This document shows, piece after piece, positions 1-9,554 of a stretch of DNA of 64,000 nt; position 1 is the first letter of the stretch; each line of letters starts with the position of its first letter. The DNA comes from Mycobacterium syngnathidarum (GTDB taxonomy: Bacteria; Actinomycetota; Actinomycetes; Mycobacteriales; Mycobacteriaceae): positions 248,001 through 312,000 of the forward strand of contig NZ_MLCL01000062.1 of assembly GCF_001942625.1 (NCBI RefSeq), read 5' to 3'. Position numbers and translations under genes: made by a program. Below the pieces are notes generated by a model. The model had not been told where the DNA came from. It made no database searches and worked only from the letters and a program-made list of their open reading frames with translations.

Positions 1-1759
1 GAACCGCCTCAACGTGTGGGTCGAGGATCTCGACGGGGACGCCCCGCCACGCTGTGTCACCGCCGACGAGACCCGCAGCGTCTACATCTACCACTGGACC
101 GACAACCCCCGATGGCTGCTCTACCTGCAGGACAGCGGCGGTGACGAGAACTGGCACGTCTTCCGCGTCGACCTGGACAACCCGGACGCCGCGGCAGTCG
201 ACCTCACCCCGTTCCCCGGCACCCGAACCGTACTGGAGCTACCCAAGGGCCGCCCCGGCAAGGCCGTCATCCAGATCAACAACCGCACACCGGAACTGTT
301 CGACGTGTACGAACTCGACATCGCCACCGGCGAGCTCGCGCTGCTCGCCCAGAATCCGGGCAACGTGGTCAGCTGGCTGTCCAGCCGGACCGGCGAACTG
401 TTCAGCTCGACCCTAACGGCTGAGGGCGATGTCGAGGTGTCGCAATGGGATCCGGAGACCAACAATCTGCGGACCATCACCACCTTCGACGGAACCGACT
501 ATCCGCTGGGCATCTACCCGATCATCGTCACGCCCGATGGCACCGGTATCTGGTTGGGCGCCAACACTGGCACCGACCGGACCCGTCTGGTCGGCATCGA
601 CGTCGCCACGGGCGCGGAGACGGAGGTGGACAGTCACCCGACCTACGATCTGGCCGCCCAGATGGTGTTGCCGTCACCGCTGATCCTCAGTGAGAGCACC
701 GGCGAACTGCTCGGTGCCCGCTACTACGGCGACCGGCAGGTCATTCACGCCCTCGACCCGAATTTCGCTGCGGTGCTGGAGAATCTGACCAAACTGTCCG
801 ACGGCGACCTCGGTGGCGTCTCCTCTGACGACAGCGGGCGGCGTTGGGTGGTCAACTTCAGCCACGACCGCGATCCGTGGGTCACCTACTTCTACGACCA
901 CGCCACCGGCGAGAGCCGGCTGCTGTTCCGGCCATATCCGAATCTGAATTCAGATTCATTGGCACCGATGACGCCGGTAACCATCACCGCGCGCGACGGA
1001 CTGGAGCTGCACGCGTACCAGACGCTGCCCGTCGGGGTCGAGCCCACCGACCTGCCGCTGGTGCTGCTGGTACACGGCGGTCCGTGGTCGCGGGATTGCT
1101 GGGGCTTTCAGCCCGACGTTCAGATGCTGGCAAACCGCGGATATGCGGTGCTGCAGGTCAACTTTCGCGGCTCGACCGGCTACGGCAAGGCCTTCACCAA
1201 GGCCGCGATCGGTGAATTCGCCGGCAAGATGCACGACGACCTGATCGACGCGGTGGACTGGGCCGTCAAACAGGGCTATGCCGACCGCGACAAGGTGGCG
1301 ATCTTCGGTGGCTCCTACGGGGGATACGCCGCGTTGGTCGGCGTGACGTTCACCCCGGACGTATTTGCCGCGGCCATTGACTACGTGGGCATCTCGAACC
1401 TGGCCAACTTCATGCGCACGCTACCGAACGTGGCACGGCCGTTCCTGGCCACCAACTGGCACCTGTACGTGGGGGATCACAACGACCCGGTGCAAGAGGC
1501 CGACATGCTGGCCCGCTCCCCCATCACGCGCGTCGATCAGATCCGCACTCCACTGCTGGTGGTCCAGGGCGCCAACGACTCTCGCGTGGTCCAGGCCGAA
1601 TCAGACAACCTGGTCGAAGCCCTGCGCGAGCGTGGTGTCGAGGTCGAATACCTGGTGAAGGAGGACGAGGGGCACGGATTCCTCAACCCGGACAACCAGA
1701 TTGACATGTATCACGCGGTCGAGCGGTTCCTCGCCGAGCATCTGGGCGGTCGCGTGTAA
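1..1759 (+). CDS. S9 family peptidase (prolyl oligopeptidase/acylaminoacyl-peptidase type), 5' truncated by window edge
   Basis: Serine peptidase that cleaves peptides or removes acylated N-terminal residues in the cytoplasm. The reading frame is open back to base 2, with residues N-R-L-N before the first possible GTG at 14, so the true start lies outside the window. The first ~340 residues have the WD/TolB-like repeats of an S9 beta-propeller. The C-terminal alpha/beta hydrolase shows an oxyanion HGGPW (~residue 353 counted from base 14), nucleophile GGSYGG (Ser ~434), an acid in GANDSR (~522) and the histidine in DEGHGF (~554). The triad is complete, so it should be active. S9 enzymes of this type are usually 600-660 residues, so a few tens of residues are missing here. 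Substrate unknown. Confidence 0.93.
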   Translation, partial: NRLNVWVEDLDGDAPPRCVTADETRSVYIYHWTDNPRWLLYLQDSGGDENWHVFRVDLDNPDAAAVDLTPFPGTRTVLELPKGRPGKAVIQINNRTPELFDVYELDIATGELALLAQNPGNVVSWLSSRTGELFSSTLTAEGDVEVSQWDPETNNLRTITTFDGTDYPLGIYPIIVTPDGTGIWLGANTGTDRTRLVGIDVATGAETEVDSHPTYDLAAQMVLPSPLILSESTGELLGARYYGDRQVIHALDPNFAAVLENLTKLSDGDLGGVSSDDSGRRWVVNFSHDRDPWVTYFYDHATGESRLLFRPYPNLNSDSLAPMTPVTITARDGLELHAYQTLPVGVEPTDLPLVLLVHGGPWSRDCWGFQPDVQMLANRGYAVLQVNFRGSTGYGKAFTKAAIGEFAGKMHDDLIDAVDWAVKQGYADRDKVAIFGGSYGGYAALVGVTFTPDVFAAAIDYVGISNLANFMRTLPNVARPFLATNWHLYVGDHNDPVQEADMLARSPITRVDQIRTPLLVVQGANDSRVVQAESDNLVEALRERGVEVEYLVKEDEGHGFLNPDNQIDMYHAVERFLAEHLGGRV

Positions 1760-1769
1760 CTGCCCACCA

Positions 1770-1815
1770 GACGCAAAACCGCACCTTCTCGCCTGAAAAG
1801 GTGCGGTTTTGCGTC
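1770..1815. terminator. Bidirectional rho-independent terminator between S9 peptidase and sucD
   Basis: Two perfectly complementary 18-nt arms (1770-1787 and 1798-1815) flank a 10-nt loop. Each arm contains AAAACCGCACCTT or its complement, so either strand gives a stable hairpin followed by a T run. It lies between the stop of the + strand peptidase and the stop of the - strand sucD, as expected for a shared terminator of convergent genes. Confidence 0.88.
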
Positions 1816-1827
1816 TTCTCGCGGGAA

Positions 1828-2724
1828 CTAGCTGAGCAGCTCGCGAGCCAGCTTGGCGGTCTCGGACGGTGTCTTGCCGACCTTCACGCCGGCGGCCTCC
1901 AGGGCCTCCTTCTTGGCCGCGGCGGTGCCCGACGAGCCCGACACGATGGCGCCGGCGTGGCCCATGGTCTTGCCCTCCGGAGCCGTGAAGCCCGCGACGT
2001 AGCCGACGACCGGCTTGGTGACATTGGCCTTGATGTAGTCGGCGGCACGCTCTTCGGCGTCGCCACCGATCTCACCGATCATCACGATGACCTTGGTCTC
2101 GGGGTCCTTCTCGAACGCCTCGATGGCGTCGATGTGGGTGGTGCCGATGACCGGGTCGCCGCCGATGCCGATGGCGGTGGAGAAGCCGAAATCGCGCAGC
2201 TCATACATCATCTGGTAGGTCAGCGTGCCCGACTTCGACACCAGGCCGATCGGGCCCTTGCCGGTGATGTTGTTCGGCGTGATGCCGACCAGCGACTCAC
2301 CGGGGGTGATGATGCCCGGGCAGTTGGGGCCGATGATCCGGGTCTTCTTGCCCTTCTCGACGTTGTAGGCCCACGCATAGGCGCTGTCCTGCACCGGGAT
2401 CCCCTCGGTGATGACCACCAGCAGCGGGATCTCGGCGTCGATGGCCTCGATGATCGCGTCCTTGGAGAAGGCCGGCGGCACGAAGGCGATCGACACGTCG
2501 GCGCCGGTCTCCTTCATGGCCTCGGCCACCGATGCGAACACCGGGAGTTGGATTGCCGCACCATCTTTGTCCACGTGCTCGACCTTGGTGCCGGCCTTGC
2601 GCGCGTTGACGCCACCGACGATCTGGGTGCCGGCCTTGAGCATCAGGGCGGTGTGCTTGGTGCCCTCACCGCCGGTGATGCCCTGGACGATGACCTTGGA
2701 ATCCTTGTTCAGGAAGATAGACAT
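1828..2724 (-). CDS. sucD: Succinyl-CoA synthetase (ADP-forming) alpha subunit
   Basis: Alpha subunit of succinate-CoA ligase, the substrate-level phosphorylation step of the TCA cycle (succinyl-CoA + ADP/GDP + Pi to succinate + NTP + CoA). The 298-residue protein has the usual length. The N-terminal CoA-binding Rossmann region starts [11 protein letters not shown]. The phosphorylated histidine is visible in [17 protein letters not shown] (~residue 245). It starts 14 bases after the sucC stop and forms a two-gene operon with it. ATG is preceded by GGGAG at a usable distance. Ends at the shared terminator with the S9 peptidase gene. Confidence 0.98.
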   Translation of the reverse strand: MSIFLNKDSKVIVQGITGGEGTKHTALMLKAGTQIVGGVNARKAGTKVEHVDKDGAAIQLPVFASVAEAMKETGADVSIAFVPPAFSKDAIIEAIDAEIPLLVVITEGIPVQDSAYAWAYNVEKGKKTRIIGPNCPGIITPGESLVGITPNNITGKGPIGLVSKSGTLTYQMMYELRDFGFSTAIGIGGDPVIGTTHIDAIEAFEKDPETKVIVMIGEIGGDAEERAADYIKANVTKPVVGYVAGFTAPEGKTMGHAGAIVSGSSGTAAAKKEALEAAGVKVGKTPSETAKLARELLS

Positions 2725-2738
2725 TCTGGTTGGCTCCC

Positions 2739-3902
2739 TTACTTATTCGCCAGCTCGGCGGCCTTGTCGGCACCGGCGTCCATGGTGTCGGCCTGGATCA
2801 CCAGCGGGTGGTTGGCCTCGGCCAGGATGCGACGGCCCTCTTCGACGTTGTTGCCGTCCAGGCGGACGACCAGCGGCTTGTTGGCCTCGTCACCGAGGAT
2901 CTGCAGCGCCTGCACGATGCCGTTGGCCACCGCGTCACACGCGGTGATGCCGCCGAACACGTTGACGAACACGCTCTTGACCTGGCTGTCGTTCAGGATG
3001 ACGTCCAGACCCGCGGCCATCACGGATGCCGATGCGCCGCCGCCGATGTCGAGGAAGTTGGCCGGCTTCACGCCGCCGTGCTTCTCACCGGCGTAGGCGA
3101 CCACGTCCAGCGTCGACATGACCAGACCGGCACCGTTACCGATGATGCCGACCGCGCCGTCGAGCTTGACGTAGTTGAGGTCGTTCTCCTTGGCCTTGAG
3201 CTCGAGGGGATCGGTGGCGTCCTTGTCCTCGAACTCGGCGTGGCCGGGCTGACGGAAGTCGGCGTTGGCATCGAGGGTGACCTTGCCGTCCAGCGCCAGG
3301 ATCTGGTCGTCGGGCGTGCGCACCAGCGGGTTGACCTCAACCAGGGTGGCGTCCTCCTTGACGAACACCTCCCACAGCTTCTGGATGGTGACCGCTGCGG
3401 CGTCGAGCACCTCGGCGGGCAGGTGACCCTGCTCGGCGATCGACCGGGCGAAGGCAAGGTCGACACCCTTGACCGCGTCGACGGGCACCTTGGCCAGCCG
3501 CTCGGGCTTGGTGGCGGCGACTTCCTCGATCTCCACGCCGCCCTCAACCGAGCACATGGCGAGGTAGGTGCGGTTGGCGCGATCGAGCAAGAAGGAGATG
3601 TAGTACTCCTCGGCGATGTCGCTCGCTTCGGCCACCAGCAACTTTTTGACGACGTGGCCCTTGATGTCGAGACCGAGGATGTTCTGGGCGTGGGTCAGGG
3701 CGTCCTCAGGGGTGGCCGCGTACTTCACGCCGCCGGCCTTGCCGCGGCCGCCGACCTTCACCTGCGCCTTGATCATCACAGGCTTGCCGATTTCGGTGGC
3801 GATCGCCTTGGCGTCCTCTGCCGAGTCGGTCACCCGGCCCGGAGTCGTGGGGACGTTGTGCTTGGCGAACAGCTCTTTCGCCTGATATTCGAAGAGATCC
3901 AT
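2739..3902 (-). CDS. sucC: Succinyl-CoA synthetase beta subunit
   Basis: Beta subunit with the N-terminal ATP-grasp nucleotide-binding domain and a C-terminal ligase domain that completes the active site with SucD. The protein is 387 residues, standard for the family. It opens [18 protein letters not shown]. The ATP-grasp core includes [16 protein letters not shown], and the C-terminal segment contains [13 protein letters not shown], the conserved power-helix motif. ATG at 3902 is preceded by AGGAAG. First gene of the sucCD operon; the upstream region carries CRP-like palindromes, described separately. Confidence 0.98.
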   Translation of the reverse strand: MDLFEYQAKELFAKHNVPTTPGRVTDSAEDAKAIATEIGKPVMIKAQVKVGGRGKAGGVKYAATPEDALTHAQNILGLDIKGHVVKKLLVAEASDIAEEYYISFLLDRANRTYLAMCSVEGGVEIEEVAATKPERLAKVPVDAVKGVDLAFARSIAEQGHLPAEVLDAAAVTIQKLWEVFVKEDATLVEVNPLVRTPDDQILALDGKVTLDANADFRQPGHAEFEDKDATDPLELKAKENDLNYVKLDGAVGIIGNGAGLVMSTLDVVAYAGEKHGGVKPANFLDIGGGASASVMAAGLDVILNDSQVKSVFVNVFGGITACDAVANGIVQALQILGDEANKPLVVRLDGNNVEEGRRILAEANHPLVIQADTMDAGADKAAELANK

Positions 3903-4037
3903 GTGCTTCCTAGATAGGCGTTGTCTGTCTGCTTGGCTTCTAGCGCGCTTCGAAGCTGCCCGGTCCGCTGTACCTGTGACGGGCCCGCAGGCACTTTATC
4001 CACGACTCAGTGATGGCTTAGCATCACCTCCGGCTCA

Positions 4038-4079
4038 TGTGGTAGATCTCACCGCCCGCTCGAGGTGATACGGATCACA
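4038..4079. promoter_or_regulatory. Two CRP/cAMP-receptor-like operator palindromes upstream of sucCD
   Basis: Two sites resemble TGTGA-N6-TCACA. The stronger (4064-4079) reads GGTGATACGGATCACA, 9 of 10 defined bases. The weaker (4038-4053) reads TGTGG-TAGATC-TCACC, 8 of 10. Their centres are 26 bp apart, roughly 2.5 helical turns. A further 6-bp inverted repeat, GTGATG/CATCAC, sits at 4010-4027. They lie in the 283-bp divergent region between sucC (-) and the M23 peptidase gene (+). CRP binding is inferred from the motif only. Confidence 0.5.
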
Positions 4080-4185
4080 TTCCTACCCGGAATAGACCCA
4101 TAAGTTGCCACCATCATTGGGATTTGGTTAACGTGCCTCTGGTCCAGATAACGTTCAGGTCACGACGAAGAAGGATTCTCGAGTC

Positions 4186-5253
4186 TTGCCGCAGCATCGT
4201 TCGTCCGCAGCTCCGCGAGGGGTGCCGACGGACGCGCGCCGCCGCCGACCGCGCGTTTCCCCTGATGAGGTGAGCGCCGCCGAGGTCACCGACGTCATCC
4301 CCTTCAGCGCTTTCGAGGAGTTCGACGAGCGCGCTGAGGATCACGAATCCGGCGTTATCTATGCCCCGGAACTCGACGATCTAAACGACACCGACGACTT
4401 GGTGCCCGTCCGCCTTGCCGTGCCGTCCCGTTTCCGCCCGGATGCAGACGGCGGGCGCAGCTCCCGATACGCGTATCGCGACAGCCACACCGATGTGAGC
4501 GACGGCGTCGCCGCGACCGACGTGATCAACCTGTCCGGCCGCCGCGGTGCCCACCGCAAGGAACATGCCGGAGCCGTCAAGAGCCGTCTGATGATCGCCG
4601 CCATGGCCGCGGGTGCCACCGCCGCCGGCGCCTACTCCATGGGGAACCCCACCGAGACCCAGGCTGACGACACGATCCTGGCCTCTGAGGGCACCCGGGT
4701 CGATGGCGCCTCCGTCACCGGCTCGGTCGACGGCATGCAGATCGTCTCGGTCTCCTCGACCGCCGACACCGCGGTGCATGCCGAGGAGATCACCAAGGCC
4801 GCTGCCTTCGCGCAAGAGCGCGCCGAACGCGAGGCCCGGCTGTCCCGCCCCTTGTTCGTGATGCCCACCAAGGGCTACGTGTTCACCTCGAACTACGGCT
4901 ACCGCTGGGGAGTCCTGCATGCCGGCATCGACCTCGCGAGCCCGATCGGTACCCCGATCGTGGCGGTCTCTGACGGCGTCGTGATCGCCTCGGGCCCCAC
5001 CGCGGGTTACGGCGCCTGGGTCAAGCTGCGCCACGCCGACGGCACCGTCACCCTGTACGGCCACATCAACACCTGGCTGGTCAGCGAGGGCGACCGGGTG
5101 ATGGCCGGCGACCAGATCGCCACCGTTGGCAACCGGGGCTATTCCACCGGCCCCCACCTGCATTTCGAGGTTCTGCAGAACGGCACCAGCCGCATCGATC
5201 CGGTGCCGTGGCTGAACAAGAGAGGTCTCAGCGTCGGCAGCTATGTTGGCTGA
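4186..5253 (+). CDS. M23 family metallopeptidase (LytM-type peptidoglycan endopeptidase), membrane-anchored
   Basis: Predicted zinc endopeptidase acting on peptidoglycan cross-bridges outside the membrane. The 355-residue protein has an acidic, disordered N-terminal tail (~1-125), a single hydrophobic segment (~129-150, SRLMIAAMAAGATAAGAYSM), a charged helical linker with AQERAEREARL, then a LytM domain (~228-345). Zinc and catalytic motifs are intact: HAGIDLAS, LYGHIN and HLHFE. The TTG start at 4186 is preceded by GAAGAAGG; there is no better ATG upstream. It is divergent from sucCD, as in M. tuberculosis (Rv0950c position). The next gene starts immediately at its stop codon. Confidence 0.93.
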   Translation: MPQHRSSAAPRGVPTDARRRRPRVSPDEVSAAEVTDVIPFSAFEEFDERAEDHESGVIYAPELDDLNDTDDLVPVRLAVPSRFRPDADGGRSSRYAYRDSHTDVSDGVAATDVINLSGRRGAHRKEHAGAVKSRLMIAAMAAGATAAGAYSMGNPTETQADDTILASEGTRVDGASVTGSVDGMQIVSVSSTADTAVHAEEITKAAAFAQERAEREARLSRPLFVMPTKGYVFTSNYGYRWGVLHAGIDLASPIGTPIVAVSDGVVIASGPTAGYGAWVKLRHADGTVTLYGHINTWLVSEGDRVMAGDQIATVGNRGYSTGPHLHFEVLQNGTSRIDPVPWLNKRGLSVGSYVG

Positions 5254-5937
5254 GTGAGCGACGACCGTCAGTCAGCAGCCGATCACCCCGACGAAGACGA
5301 CGACCGCACCCGCATCATCCGGCGCCAGCCGCAGGACCCGGTTTCCAAACCTGTGCCGGTCGCCGGCGAACCGCACACCAGCATCATCCGGCGCCATCCC
5401 ACGGGGGCTATCCCCACCGCAGCCGGCGCAGAACCTCAGACCAGCCTGATCTCGGGCACCATCGGCAGCGACGCGCAGACCGGCCTTGTCAGCACCACGA
5501 ACGACGACGCCAGCACGTCCTACGTGCCGCGGGCCCGGCCGGTGGCCATCCCACGTACCTCGGTGAGCATCAATCCGCGTACGGCGATCGTGGCGGCCAC
5601 TTTCGCGATCCTCAGCGGTTGGGCCAGCGGCGTCATCGCCACCGACCTGATCGCGGGCTGGTGGCGCACCGACCGATTGTTCTGCGTGGCCGTCGGTTTC
5701 CTGGCGGCGATCTCGGCTGCAGCAACCATCGGAGGGCTAATCGCATTGTTGCTGCGACGACGGATGGGCCGGCTGCTGGTCGTCGTCGGCGCGGTCATCG
5801 GGCTACTGATCTTCGCCAGTTTGTTCATCGCCGGGGCGAGACTGCATCCCATCGTCTACGCCATGCCGGTGCTTCCGGTTGCCGCCATCGTGTTCACGAT
5901 GTTGCCCTCGACCCGCCGCTGGAGCTCGAGCCGATAG
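5254..5937 (+). CDS. Membrane protein with repeated T-x-I-I-R cytoplasmic motifs
   Basis: 227 residues, GTG start at 5254 directly after the TGA of the M23 gene, so translationally coupled. The first ~105 residues are acidic and disordered, with four spaced motifs: RTRIIRRQP, HTSIIRRHP, QTSLISGT and QTGLVSTT, each a threonine followed by two aliphatics. About four hydrophobic helices follow (~110-135, 148-172, 177-198, 203-222). I do not recognise a named family. Threonines in repeated acidic or basic contexts could be Ser/Thr-kinase or FHA targets, but this is inference. Context suggests a cell-envelope role with the neighbouring peptidase. Confidence 0.8.
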   Translation: MSDDRQSAADHPDEDDDRTRIIRRQPQDPVSKPVPVAGEPHTSIIRRHPTGAIPTAAGAEPQTSLISGTIGSDAQTGLVSTTNDDASTSYVPRARPVAIPRTSVSINPRTAIVAATFAILSGWASGVIATDLIAGWWRTDRLFCVAVGFLAAISAAATIGGLIALLLRRRMGRLLVVVGAVIGLLIFASLFIAGARLHPIVYAMPVLPVAAIVFTMLPSTRRWSSSR

Positions 5938-5974
5938 GCGCCCGGCGAGGCCGGTGATCCGCTGTTAAGTTGGC

Positions 5975-6886
5975 GTGGTGCGTCCAACTGAGCTGACCAC
6001 GATTGTCCTTACCTATATAAGTGGCCTCTTGGGGATCGTCGCGACGCTGCGGGCGCTGATCATGGCCTGGTATGCCATCGGCTTCGGGTTCGGTACCGAT
6101 CCGCTGTTGTTCTGTCACTCGATCCTCAACCTGGTCGCGCTGGGCCTCGTAACAATCGCTTTGTTCGGTGGTGCAGCACTGCTGGGCCGCGGTGACCGTC
6201 GCGGCCGCAGACTGGTGATCGGCGGCAGCGTCGCGGTGATCGTGTTGTCTCTGATCGAACTCGCGGCATGGGCCAATCCAGACTTCCCGGTGTGGTCGTC
6301 ACCGGGCCCCCTCGGTGTGCATCGTTGGGTGTGGTTCGCCCTGTCGATCGTGACGCTTGTGGTAATCCTGGCCGCCGGTGGCCGATCACGCGGCGCTGCA
6401 AGCGATCCCGAGATCCCCGCACCCCGTCCGGGCCGTTTCCTCGGTCCGCTCATCGCAGCACTGGCCTTCGCGATGGCTTGTTATCACCTCTGGCGGGCGA
6501 AGGAGCAGTTCGATCACAGCCTGCTCTATATCACCGACTTGACGGACCTGCTGCCGACTACGCCCAATGCGACATGGACGTTGGCCATGCTCGAACCCGT
6601 GATTGCCTCGGCGATCGCGGCAGTCACGCTGATTCTCGGCGCACTCCTGACCGCAGTCGGATTCACCGCGGGCCGGTACGTCGTGATCGCCGGCTGCACA
6701 ATCACGGTGGCGCAGGGCATCTTTGGTTGGTTTGACCTGGATCGGCTTTTCTACGAGGTCGGAGCCGCCGAGCTGACGACGGTTTTCGCGTCCCGTTCGG
6801 CGTCGGTGGTGGTACTCACACTCACGGTGCCCGTGGTCACCGCAGTGCTGGCGGCAGTCACACCGGCACACGCCGTCAGAACTTGA
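5975..6886 (+). CDS. Polytopic membrane protein, unknown function
   Basis: 303 residues with about seven to eight hydrophobic helices and few loops, for example TTIVLTYISGLLGIVATL, LVALGLVTIALFGGAALLG and SVAVIVLSLIELAAWA. No catalytic or transport signature is visible. Two adjacent GTG codons (5975 and 5978) could start it; there is no strong Shine-Dalgarno. It lies 38 bp after another membrane protein on the same strand and ends 10 bp from the convergent helicase gene. Probably an integral membrane protein restricted to mycobacteria; function cannot be inferred. Confidence 0.8.
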   Translation: MVRPTELTTIVLTYISGLLGIVATLRALIMAWYAIGFGFGTDPLLFCHSILNLVALGLVTIALFGGAALLGRGDRRGRRLVIGGSVAVIVLSLIELAAWANPDFPVWSSPGPLGVHRWVWFALSIVTLVVILAAGGRSRGAASDPEIPAPRPGRFLGPLIAALAFAMACYHLWRAKEQFDHSLLYITDLTDLLPTTPNATWTLAMLEPVIASAIAAVTLILGALLTAVGFTAGRYVVIAGCTITVAQGIFGWFDLDRLFYEVGAAELTTVFASRSASVVVLTLTVPVVTAVLAAVTPAHAVRT

Positions 6887-6896
6887 CCGGCGATCC

Positions 6897-9239
6897 TCAG
6901 AGCTTTTGCACCGGTGCGTGATTGTGCATCAGCTTGACGCGCCCGGCACTGCCGAAGTCGATCAAAGACATCGCGGATTCACCCACACCCGAGACCTCTT
7001 CGACGCGGCCCAGCCCGTACTTGTCATGGGTGACCCGATCGCCGGGCTCCAGTGTGATGATCGGGCGGTTGCGCGCGGGCGCCGGCCGGGACGGTGACGG
7101 CCGCGGGGTGCCGTAGCGGCCGGCGTTTCCGACCGGCGCACTCAGCGACGACGACGGCTGCTCGATGCGCCGCCAGTTGATCAAGTCTTCCGGAATCTCG
7201 CGCAGGAACCGCGATTCCGGGTTCAGCATGGGCTGCCCCCACGACGAGCGCACCTTGGCCCGCGACAGATACAGCCGCCTACGGGCACGGGTGATGCCGA
7301 CGTAGGCCAGCCGGCGCTCCTCCGAGAGCTCGTTGGGATCGCCCAGGGCCCGCATGTGCGGGAACATGCCGTCTTCCCAGCCGGTGACGAACACCGCCGG
7401 GAACTCCAGCCCCTTGGCGGTGTGCAGCGTCATCATCGTCACCACGCCGGCCCCGTCCTCGGGGATCTCGTCGGCGTCGGCCACCAGCGACACCCGCTCC
7501 AGGAACTGGGCCAGCACCCCGGTGTCAGGGATGTCCTCATCGACCGGCTCGCCCTCGCCCTGCTCGGACAGTGCCCGGGCGTTGGCCAGGTCGGTGCTGA
7601 ATTCGTGTGCGACGCTGACCAATTCGTTGAGGTTGTCGAGCCGGGCCAGATCTTGCGGGTCACTGGAGGCTTCCAGCTCACGGCGGTAGCCCGTACGCTC
7701 CAGCACGGCCTCGACCAGATCCCCCAGCTCGTCATCGAGCTTGGCCCGCAACTGGTCCAGCATCTCCACGAAGCTCGCGATGGCCTTCTCCGAGCGGGTG
7801 TTGAGCATCGGCACCCGGCCCTCGGCGGCGGCCTGCAACGCATCGTTGAAGTTCGACCCGGTGTTCTCGGCGTACACCGCGACACAGGCCTCGGCCCGGT
7901 CCCCGATGCCGCGGCGCGGGGTGTTGAGGATGCGACGCATGCTCACCGCGTCCCCCGGATTGTCCAGCACCCGCAGGTAGGCCACGATGTCGCGGATCTC
8001 ACGGCGCTCGTAAAAACGAACTCCGCCTACCACTTTGTAGGGGATGCCGGCGCGGATGAAGACTTCCTCCAGCGCACGCGAGGAGTTGTTGGTGCGGTAG
8101 AAGACCGCCACGTCACCGTATTTCAGGCCCTCACTGTCGGCGAGGGCGTCGATCTCCTCGGCCACGAAACGGGCCTCGTCGTGCTCGTTGTCGGCCACGT
8201 AGCCGACGATCAGCTCGCCCTCACCTTCCTCGGTCCACAGCCGTTTCTCGCGGCGGCCGGTGTTTCGGGAGATCACCGAGTTGGCCGCATTCAGGATGGT
8301 CTGGGTGGAGCGGTAGTTCTGTTCCAGCAGGATCGTCGTCGCGTCGGGATAGTCGCGCTCGAAGTCCTCGATGTTGCGGATCGTCGCTCCGCGGAACGCG
8401 TAGATCGACTGATCCGCGTCACCCACCACACACAGCTCGGACGGGCCCACCCCGTCCTTCTCGTCGAGGTGATGGCCCACCAACTCCCGCACGAGCACAT
8501 ACTGCGCGTGGTTGGTGTCCTGGTATTCGTCGACCAGGACGTGGCGGAACCGGCGGCGGTAGTACTGGGCAATCTGCGGGAACGCCTGCAGGATCCCGAC
8601 CGTCTCCCCGATCAGGTCATCGAAGTCCAGCGCGTTGGCCGCCCGCAGCCGCCGCTGGTACTCGCCGTAGACCTGGGCGATGATGCCGGCCATCTCCTCT
8701 GCGGCTTCCGATGCCTCGGCCGCGGCCTGCTCCGGGCCGATCAGCTCGTTCTTCAGGTTGGAGATGCCGTTGGCCAGCAGCCGCGGCGAGTACCGCTTGG
8801 TGTCCAACCCCATGTCCTTGCCGATCATCATCAGCAGGCGACGGGAATCGTCGGAGTCGTAGATCGAGAAGTTGGAGTTCAGCCCCGGCAGCAGCGAGGC
8901 CTGGTTACGCAGGATCCGCACACAGGTCGAGTGGAACGTGGACACCCACATGTTCCGGGCCCGCGGGCCGACCAGCCCCACCACCCGCTCACGCATCTCG
9001 GCGGCAGCCTTGTTGGTGAACGTGATCGCCAGGATCTGGCCCACCCCGACGTCGCGGGCGGCCAGCAGGTAGGCGATCCGCCGTGTCAACACGGCCGTCT
9101 TGCCCGAACCCGCACCCGCGACGATCAACAATGGCGACCCTTCATGCAGCACCGCTTGGCGCTGCTGCGGGTTCAAGCCGTCAAGAAGTTCGTCAACGTC
9201 TGCATCGGCCGGCGGTGCCATGGGAGAAGTAGTGGTCAT
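6897..9239 (-). CDS. pcrA: ATP-dependent DNA helicase UvrD1/PcrA
   Basis: Superfamily 1A 3'-5' helicase for nucleotide excision repair and removal of recombination intermediates; mycobacterial UvrD1 is known to be stimulated by Ku. 780 residues. Motifs in order: Q motif LNPQQRQAV, Walker A GAGSGKT (~41-47), motif Ia TFTNKAA, Walker B VDEYQDTN, motif III GDADQSIYAFRGA, motif IV QNYRST, motif V TLHTAKGLEFPAVF, motif VI VGITRAR. The C-terminal tail contains the Tudor-like GDRVTHDKYGLGRVEEV module that contacts RNA polymerase. ATG at 9239; a second ATG lies 18 bases in. Same position as Rv0949. Confidence 0.98.
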   Translation of the reverse strand: MTTTSPMAPPADADVDELLDGLNPQQRQAVLHEGSPLLIVAGAGSGKTAVLTRRIAYLLAARDVGVGQILAITFTNKAAAEMRERVVGLVGPRARNMWVSTFHSTCVRILRNQASLLPGLNSNFSIYDSDDSRRLLMMIGKDMGLDTKRYSPRLLANGISNLKNELIGPEQAAAEASEAAEEMAGIIAQVYGEYQRRLRAANALDFDDLIGETVGILQAFPQIAQYYRRRFRHVLVDEYQDTNHAQYVLVRELVGHHLDEKDGVGPSELCVVGDADQSIYAFRGATIRNIEDFERDYPDATTILLEQNYRSTQTILNAANSVISRNTGRREKRLWTEEGEGELIVGYVADNEHDEARFVAEEIDALADSEGLKYGDVAVFYRTNNSSRALEEVFIRAGIPYKVVGGVRFYERREIRDIVAYLRVLDNPGDAVSMRRILNTPRRGIGDRAEACVAVYAENTGSNFNDALQAAAEGRVPMLNTRSEKAIASFVEMLDQLRAKLDDELGDLVEAVLERTGYRRELEASSDPQDLARLDNLNELVSVAHEFSTDLANARALSEQGEGEPVDEDIPDTGVLAQFLERVSLVADADEIPEDGAGVVTMMTLHTAKGLEFPAVFVTGWEDGMFPHMRALGDPNELSEERRLAYVGITRARRRLYLSRAKVRSSWGQPMLNPESRFLREIPEDLINWRRIEQPSSSLSAPVGNAGRYGTPRPSPSRPAPARNRPIITLEPGDRVTHDKYGLGRVEEVSGVGESAMSLIDFGSAGRVKLMHNHAPVQKL

Positions 9240-9279
9240 CTTGCGTTCAAACTTACCGCTGAGGGGGGACAGTTTTGCG

Positions 9280-9552
9280 CTGGCACGAGCCGACTGGGAC
9301 TATCAGCGTGTGCCTGAGATCGATGACCTGCGTCGGGAGATCGACGAACTCGACGCCACCATCCTCGCCGCAGTCCAGCGCCGCGCCGAGGTCTCCAAGC
9401 TGATCGGCAAAGCCCGGATGGCCTCGGGCGGCACCCGCCTGGTGCACAGCCGCGAAATGCAGGTCATCGAGCGCTACAGCGTGCTGGGTCCCGAGGGCAA
9501 AGACCTCGCCATTCTGTTGCTGCAACTCGGCCGCGGCCGGTTGGGCCACTAG
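9280..9552 (+). CDS. Chorismate mutase, AroQ type (intracellular)
   Basis: Converts chorismate to prephenate for Phe/Tyr synthesis; in mycobacteria it is activated by complex formation with DAHP synthase. About 90 residues, all helical. It contains VPEIDDLRREIDELDATIL, RRAEVSKLIGKARMASGG and the C-terminal LLLQLGRGRLGH, nearly identical to the tail I recall for Rv0948c. The start is uncertain. A strong GAGGGGGG at 9261-9268 is followed by CTG at 9280, which aligns with the initiator Met of the 90-residue M. tuberculosis protein. Alternatives in frame are ATG 9220, GTG 9232, TTG 9241 (these overlap the divergent pcrA start) or GTG 9310, which removes only the N-terminal extension. Confidence 0.9.
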   Translation: MARADWDYQRVPEIDDLRREIDELDATILAAVQRRAEVSKLIGKARMASGGTRLVHSREMQVIERYSVLGPEGKDLAILLLQLGRGRLGH

Positions 9553-9554
9553 GT

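Noticed and set aside
2730..3917. 395-residue open frame antisense to sucC
   Set aside because: Exact shadow of a clear sucC; composition is Val/Gly/Asp/His-rich as typical of GC-rich antisense frames and no family is recognisable.
7356..9317. 653-residue open frame antisense to the UvrD1 helicase
   Set aside because: The opposite strand has all helicase motifs; this frame has none.
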